The translations under genes were made by a program, and so were the position numbers. The notes under the pieces are model-generated. The model did not search any database, had not been told where the DNA came from, and saw only the letters and a list, made by a program, of their open reading frames with translations. From positions 2,999,845 to 3,063,844 of the forward strand of contig NZ_CH672414.1 in the NCBI RefSeq assembly GCF_000152785.1: 64,000 nucleotides of DNA, in the 5' to 3' direction. The stretch comes from Yoonia vestfoldensis SKA53. Its GTDB lineage: Bacteria > Pseudomonadota > Alphaproteobacteria > Rhodobacterales > Rhodobacteraceae. This document shows, piece by piece, positions 62,688 to 64,000 of the stretch (its first letter is position 1; each line of letters begins with the position of its first letter).

Positions 62688-63520
62688 CGTACCTCGCTTT
62701 GTGCCGTTCAACAGCACGTCTACACAATGCGCAGTGCGGGAGAGTACTGCGCAAAGTGAGCTTAGCCGCACTGCGGCACGGCAACCGCCGAAATACGACC
62801 TGCGGCCAGCAAACTGCGCCGCAGGGTGGCGTGGTGCCGCGCGCTTTCGCCGTGTTGTCGCGATTCTGGAGGGGTGTGCGTCGACTCGGGGCTGCTCGGG
62901 CCGAATATGTCGCGAAATGCGCTCTGTTGTGGCTTTGATTCTATCACGTCCGCTGCGATTTGTGCGATCAGCACCTTTGCAAAGACCTTGTTTTATGGGG
63001 CAAGACGCTTGTTTTATTGGCGCTTGTCATAAATGTTCCAAGAAAATGCGCATTGCTGTCATTTTCCCGAAAAAACCCCTTGCGGGCTGCGTGCAGTAAC
63101 CGTAGAACCCCCCTCACCGGCGGCGCAGAGATGCAGTGTCGGGGCGCTAGACGGGTTTGAAGGGCTGGAGACGGTCTTGAAGGTTTGGAAGCGGTAAGAA
63201 GAAATTATTGAGGATTAGAGGCGGGCGCGCCGGAGTTTAGGGCGCATCTGTTTTCTTTTTGTCTCTACGCTGTTTGAAATTGATATATCTGAAGAGATAT
63301 GTGGGCGGTTTGGTTCAGTTCGATGGATCAGACGTCTGTATATCAACGCTCTTAGGGTTTCGGCCCGATGATAGAGTGTCAGCTTCACTGTTTGGACGGT
63401 TTCTTGTTTTCTTATGAAAACCTGAAGCACGATAAACAGAGAAACGCCATATGGTTTCAGTAAGGCCATATGGTGATGTGCAGAGGTTCGAACGTCAAGG
63501 ATAGCGCAGCGATGTGCTTT
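62688..63520. other. 833-bp region holding the gbcA promoter and the rRNA promoter and leader
   Basis: No supportable gene; the several open frames here lack ribosome sites and family resemblance. The left half (to about 63060) becomes AT-richer toward the promoter. The right half (63109-63520) is the rRNA leader, with a palindromic hairpin (63447-63454/63466-63473) shortly before 16S that could take part in processing. Confidence 0.6.
63080..63108 (+). promoter_or_regulatory. Putative rRNA operon promoter
   Basis: TTGCGG and TAGAAC are 17 bp apart, followed by a C-rich start region (CCCCCCTCACC), a layout typical of roseobacter rRNA promoters, 413 bases before mature 16S. Confidence 0.6.

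Positions 63521-64000
<480 letters not shown>

Overview
The window is a GC-rich, gene-dense chromosomal segment of a marine-type alphaproteobacterium, almost certainly a member of the Rhodobacteraceae (roseobacter group). The evidence is the partial 16S rRNA gene at the right end, the dnaX-ybaB-recR string, the DUF1013/TrcR cell-cycle regulator, a CtrA-era alphaproteobacterial gene set, an osmoregulated periplasmic glucan operon arranged as in Rhodobacter sphaeroides (opgG-opgI-opgH-opgC), glycine betaine monooxygenase genes, and several small proteins seen only in this family. I see no prophage, transposase or CRISPR array.

Layout. 1-9.6 kb: 3' truncated glcD, a DUF599 membrane protein, and a moxR-DUF58-DUF4159-VWA operon on the minus strand next to a DUF1285 gene. 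9.7-14 kb: an AT-rich orphan membrane protein, a serine hydrolase, gabD and an alpha/beta hydrolase. 14-19.5 kb: trcR, the dnaX-ybaB-recR operon, a small phosphatase and rsgA. 19.9-25.4 kb: opgGIHC and purU. 25.7-37.5 kb: a methyltransferase-tolC-unknown cluster, cobQ, a small DUF6280-like gene, efp, ygfZ, two PLP aminotransferases and valS. 37.6-44.2 kb: an orphan form II CoxL-like molybdoenzyme subunit overlapping a DUF2235 hydrolase, a thioesterase, divergent metF/metR and suhB. 44.3-50.4 kb: rhomboid protease, putA with divergent putR, tRNA-Leu(TAA), an AEC transporter. 50.7-56.2 kb: a polytopic membrane protein and a five-gene nickel ECF-type importer (nikKLMQO) preceded by a perfect NikR operator. 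56.5-64 kb: metH, gbcBA, an rRNA promoter/leader and the first 480 nt of 16S rRNA.

How genes work together. Methyl-group and folate metabolism recurs: gbcAB starts glycine betaine demethylation, purU and metF handle folate one-carbon units, metH uses B12 and cobQ helps make B12. Exact TGAA-N5-TTCA MetR boxes lie in front of both metR/metF and metH, so these look like one regulon.

The most unusual signal is a family of short, hairpin-forming dispersed repeats (core GCCTCCGGCGGGGAT followed by an arm ending in CTCGGAAGATG, plus modules such as a CCGGA-loop-TCCGG hairpin and a tail ending in GGAAATAAGAAG). They fill most convergent gene junctions here and, in two cases, sit in frame inside essential or core metabolic genes: one in the PutA linker between its two catalytic domains, one in ValRS. 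This resembles the Rickettsia palindromic elements in behaviour and is the main candidate for new biology in the window.
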